DNA from: Gemmatimonadota bacterium
Lineage (GTDB): Bacteria > Gemmatimonadota > Gemmatimonadetes > Longimicrobiales > Longimicrobiaceae
Length of the DNA stretch: 8,741 bases
NCBI GenBank assembly: GCA_019240375.1
Contig: JAFAYN010000499.1
Span: 1 to 8,741, forward strand
Reading direction: 5' to 3'
This document shows, piece after piece, positions 6,424 through 8,741 of this stretch. The notes beneath the pieces are model-generated. The model was not told the DNA's origin. It ran no database searches and worked only from the letters and a program-made list of their open reading frames with translations. Both the position numbers and the translations under genes were made by a program. Position 1 is the first letter of the stretch. Each line of letters starts with the position of its first letter.

Positions 6424-7602
6424 CTACCGGGGGAGGAGCGCGGCGAGCACCGCGTCGAGCGCCGCCGCGACGGGGACGCTCCCCTGCGCCACGCGCGGCG
6501 AGCCCCCGCCCCGCCCTCCCGCCGCCACGAGCGCCGGCTTCAGCGCGACGCCCGCGTCCACGCCCGAATCCGCCGAAGCGGCCAGCATCACCGTGGGCGG
6601 CGCTTCCACCGCGGCGACCAGCACCGCCTTCGGCAGGGTGGACACCGCGTGCGCCAGGGCCCGCAGCTCGTCCGCGTCCCAGGCCGGGCGCCGCTCCACG
6701 ATCCAGCGTACCCCCGCCCCGTCCGGCGCCGCCGCGTCCGCCAGCGCGCGGGCCTGCGCCCCGGCCAGCTCCTCCCGCATCCGCTTGCGAATCGACGCGG
6801 CCTCGCGCAATTGTTCGGTCTGCGCAGCCACCACCGCGGGCGCGTCGTCCAGAGAGGTGCTGAGCGGGCCGGCGATGCGCGACAGCGCCTCGAAGTCGGC
6901 GCGGGCGCGGCGCACCGCCCGTCCGCCGCACACGAACTCCAGCCGCACCGTCTTCCGTACCCGCTCGGTCCGGCGGAGGAGGATCACCCCGATCTCGCCG
7001 GTGGCGCGGACGTGCGTCCCCCCGCACGCGGAGCGGTCCACCCCCTCGATGGTGACGATGCGCAGCGTGCCGGTCCGCTCCGAGGCCTTGCGCAGCCCGT
7101 CCGCCTCCGCGGCGTCCTCGAAGGTCACCGCCAGCGGCCGGTTCTCGTACACCACCTCGTTCGCCTGGCGCTCCACCTCGGCCACCTGCTCGGGGGAGAT
7201 GCTCTCCACCGCCAGGTCCAGGGTGTTCGTCTCCGGACCGAAGTGCACGCTGGTCGTCGCCCACCCCCAGCGCTCCTGGAGCAGCGCGGAAAGGAGGTGC
7301 TGCCCGGTGTGCTGCTGCATGTGATCGAAGCGGCGCCCGCGGTCGATCCGTCCCTCCACCTCCGCTCCCGGGGCGAGAGCCGCGGCCGGCTCCGCGAGGA
7401 CATGGGCGACCCGCTCCCCCTCGTCCACCACGGCGACCACCGCGGCGCCGCCCAGCGTGCCGGTGTCGAACGGCTGTCCGCCGGAGGTGGGATAGAAGGC
7501 GGTGCGGTCCAGGTACACCCGCACCCCGTCGGCGGAAAGCTCCTCCACCCGCGCGCGAAAGGTGTCGAGGTACGAGTCGGTGTAGTAGAGCCGCTGCGTC
7601 AT
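6424..7602 (-). CDS. Alanyl-tRNA editing protein, AlaX type with DHHA1 domain
   Basis: A 392-residue cytoplasmic protein homologous to the editing half of alanyl-tRNA synthetase without the catalytic core. Such proteins hydrolyse Ser-tRNA(Ala) or Gly-tRNA(Ala) in trans to keep translation accurate. The N-terminal segment carries AFYPTSGGQPFDTG (35-48), typical of the editing domain. Zinc ligands are His98 and His102 in HTGQH and Cys193 and His197 in SACGGTH, all intact. A coiled-coil-like helix spans about 255-290. The C-terminal DHHA1 domain ends with the tRNA-contacting Gly-rich GGRGGGSPRVAQGS (362-375). The total length fits the long AlaX class. The start at 7602 is chosen because it begins the family N-terminus and overlaps the upstream DUF2891 stop by four bases (ATGA); there is no clear Shine-Dalgarno, so coupling is likely. 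Identification is firm. Which mischarged tRNA it prefers is not visible. Confidence 0.95.
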   Translation of the reverse strand: MTQRLYYTDSYLDTFRARVEELSADGVRVYLDRTAFYPTSGGQPFDTGTLGGAAVVAVVDEGERVAHVLAEPAAALAPGAEVEGRIDRGRRFDHMQQHTGQHLLSALLQERWGWATTSVHFGPETNTLDLAVESISPEQVAEVERQANEVVYENRPLAVTFEDAAEADGLRKASERTGTLRIVTIEGVDRSACGGTHVRATGEIGVILLRRTERVRKTVRLEFVCGGRAVRRARADFEALSRIAGPLSTSLDDAPAVVAAQTEQLREAASIRKRMREELAGAQARALADAAAPDGAGVRWIVERRPAWDADELRALAHAVSTLPKAVLVAAVEAPPTVMLAASADSGVDAGVALKPALVAAGGRGGGSPRVAQGSVPVAAALDAVLAALLPR

Positions 7603-8621
7603 GCCGTGTCCGTGTCCAGCGCCAGGAGCGCGAAGGTGGCGAGCCAGTGCTCGCCCATGTAGTCCCCGGCCACGTGGGGGAGGCTGGCCGCCAGGTGCAC
7701 GTCGGCCGCTTCCAGCGCCAGTGCACGCCGGGAGTCGCCCTCGGGCCAGGTGCCGGCCAGCGAGCGCCAGCACCAGGCGCGGCTCAGGTTCAGCCCGTCC
7801 AGGTGCGTAATCTTGGCGTCGCTCCGGTCGCTGACCGTGGCGGGGAGGAAGAGGGTGGCGGGCTCCCGCCGTTCGACGCGCGGGAGGAAGCGGTCGAACC
7901 AGGCGGCGAAGCGGTCCCGCGGGAGCACCCGGCGCATGCACTCGGCCTCGACCAGCGCGGAGGAAAGGAAGTCGTCCCCACCCGGCTCCCACGCCTGGCA
8001 GTCCGCGTCCTCGCCGTACCAGGCCAGCGCCTTCGTCACCAGGAGCTCACCCAGCGGCCCGTCGTCCACGACGCGCGCGTACTCCAGCGCCAGCGCCAGG
8101 GCGAAGGCGGTGTTGAAGTGCGTCCCCACCCGCACCGGGTAGGTGGCCACGGGAAGGAAGGCGTGGAAGCGCCCCACGAACTCGTCGGCGAGCGGAACCA
8201 GCGCGGCGTGCCAGCGCCGGCCGTCGGGGGTGTCGTGCCGGGCCAGCTCGCCGGACAGCATCAGCAACCACGCCCAGCCGTACGGCCGCTCGAAGGTGGC
8301 GCGGAGCGGCTGGCGGAGGTAGGCTACCTCGGCGGCGACCCGGATCTCGGTGAGGTGCCGGTCGAACAGCTCCCGGATGCGTCCGGCCTCGGGGATTTCC
8401 GGGAAGCGCCGGAGGAGCCGGGCCAGCAGCCAGTACCCGTGCACGCACGAGTGCCAGTCGAAGCTCCCGTAGAAGACCGGGTGCAATTCGTGTGGGCCGC
8501 GGACCTCCTCCGGGCCGGTCATCACGTGGTCCAGCTTGCTGGGGAACTCCCGCTCCACGTGGGCGAGGGCGAGCGAGGCGAACTTCTCGGCCAGCTCCGG
8601 CGTCAGCGTCGTCGATTCCAT
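7599..8621 (-). CDS. DUF2891 family protein
   Basis: A 340-residue protein with no signal peptide or membrane segment, so probably cytoplasmic. It matches the DUF2891 family as I remember it. The conserved blocks are HPVFYGSFDWHSCVHGYW (47-64), FERPYGWAWLL (110-120), HFNTAFAL (168-175), a CQAWEPGGDDFLSSALVEAE block (208-227), HLDGLNLSRAW (273-283) and MGEHWLATFA (322-331). The repeated aromatic, His, Asp and Glu residues at the ends of helices resemble the layout of alpha/alpha-toroid enzymes, which hints at an enzyme acting on a carbohydrate-like or other polar substrate; no reaction is established to my knowledge. It begins one base after the DUF979 stop and overlaps the alanyl-tRNA editing gene by four bases. 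Members of this family often sit next to DUF969/DUF979 transporter genes, as here. The family call is confident; the function is unknown. Confidence 0.88.
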   Translation of the reverse strand: MESTTLTPELAEKFASLALAHVEREFPSKLDHVMTGPEEVRGPHELHPVFYGSFDWHSCVHGYWLLARLLRRFPEIPEAGRIRELFDRHLTEIRVAAEVAYLRQPLRATFERPYGWAWLLMLSGELARHDTPDGRRWHAALVPLADEFVGRFHAFLPVATYPVRVGTHFNTAFALALALEYARVVDDGPLGELLVTKALAWYGEDADCQAWEPGGDDFLSSALVEAECMRRVLPRDRFAAWFDRFLPRVERREPATLFLPATVSDRSDAKITHLDGLNLSRAWCWRSLAGTWPEGDSRRALALEAADVHLAASLPHVAGDYMGEHWLATFALLALDTDTA

Positions 8622-8622
8622 C

Positions 8623-8741
8623 TCAGTACCGGAAGACCAGGAAGTACATCAGCGCCACGTTCACCGCCAGGAGGGGGAGCGCGGTGGGGAGCTGCACCTT
8701 GATGACGGCGTTCTCGTCCGGTAGCTCCAGCAACGCCACGG
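8623..8741 (-). CDS. DUF979 family membrane protein (putative 5-oxoproline transporter subunit), C-terminal end
   Basis: The last 38 codons of a gene running in from beyond the right edge; the stop is TGA at 8625-8623. The translated end is VALLELPDENAVIKVQLP followed by a hydrophobic segment, T-A-L-P-L-L-A-V-N-V-A-L-M-Y-F-L-V-F, and a final R-Y. An ALLE-x-x-(D/K)-x-NAVIK-x-Q-x-PTAL stretch followed by a last transmembrane helix is how I recall the C-terminus of DUF979 proteins. These pair with DUF969 as a two-subunit permease that has been named a 5-oxoproline (pyroglutamate) transporter on genomic-context grounds. The adjacent DUF2891 gene, one base downstream, supports the call. A DUF969 gene and possibly a pyroglutamyl peptidase would be expected just past the window edge. 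The fragment is short, so confidence is moderate. Confidence 0.75.
   Translation of the reverse strand, partial: VALLELPDENAVIKVQLPTALPLLAVNVALMYFLVFRY

Noticed and set aside
3850..7662. A 1270-codon open frame on the plus strand, antisense to the aminopeptidase and alanyl-tRNA editing genes.
   Set aside because: Its translation is low-complexity (Arg, Gly, Val, Pro rich) with no recognisable domain, and it mirrors two firmly identified genes. Long antisense frames are expected at this G+C content.

Overview
This is a very GC-rich window (roughly 70% G+C) in which almost every base is coding. The organism is most likely a member of the Gemmatimonadota, perhaps Longimicrobium-like. That inference rests on a SusC/SusD (RagA/RagB) pair, which outside the Bacteroidota is common in gemmatimonads, combined with high G+C, exported peptidases and small lipoproteins of a kind I associate with that phylum. 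The sequence alone does not prove the taxon.

Plus strand, 1-2369: the window opens in the last 83 codons of a SusC/RagA-type TonB-dependent outer-membrane receptor. A complete SusD/RagB substrate-binding lipoprotein (273-1871) follows 18 bases later. A perfect 15-bp GC-rich hairpin (1895-1928) lies just after it and probably ends the susCD transcript. Next comes a small lipoprotein gene (1971-2369) whose mature part looks like an isolated TonB-receptor plug domain with no barrel.

Minus strand, 8741-2388: six tightly packed genes run in one direction and meet the plus-strand genes tail to tail, with only 18 bases between the two stop codons. In transcription order they are the C-terminus of a DUF979 membrane protein (transporter subunit), a DUF2891 protein, an alanyl-tRNA trans-editing protein (AlaX type with a DHHA1 tail), an exported M1 zinc aminopeptidase, a small exported glycine-rich hydrophobic protein of unknown function, and a short-chain dehydrogenase/reductase. 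Three junctions are 4-base ATGA overlaps, one has a 1-base gap and one a 27-base gap, so the block is very likely a single transcript with translational coupling.

How they may work together (inference): the DUF979 subunit belongs to a DUF969/DUF979 pair that has been linked to 5-oxoproline uptake, and the M1 enzyme trims peptides outside the cytoplasm. A peptide or amino-acid salvage theme is therefore plausible for the minus-strand operon. DUF2891 and the glycine-rich protein have no known function. The susCD substrate cannot be read from the window. No RNA gene, CRISPR array, insertion sequence or attachment site was seen, and no intergenic stretch exceeds 100 bases.
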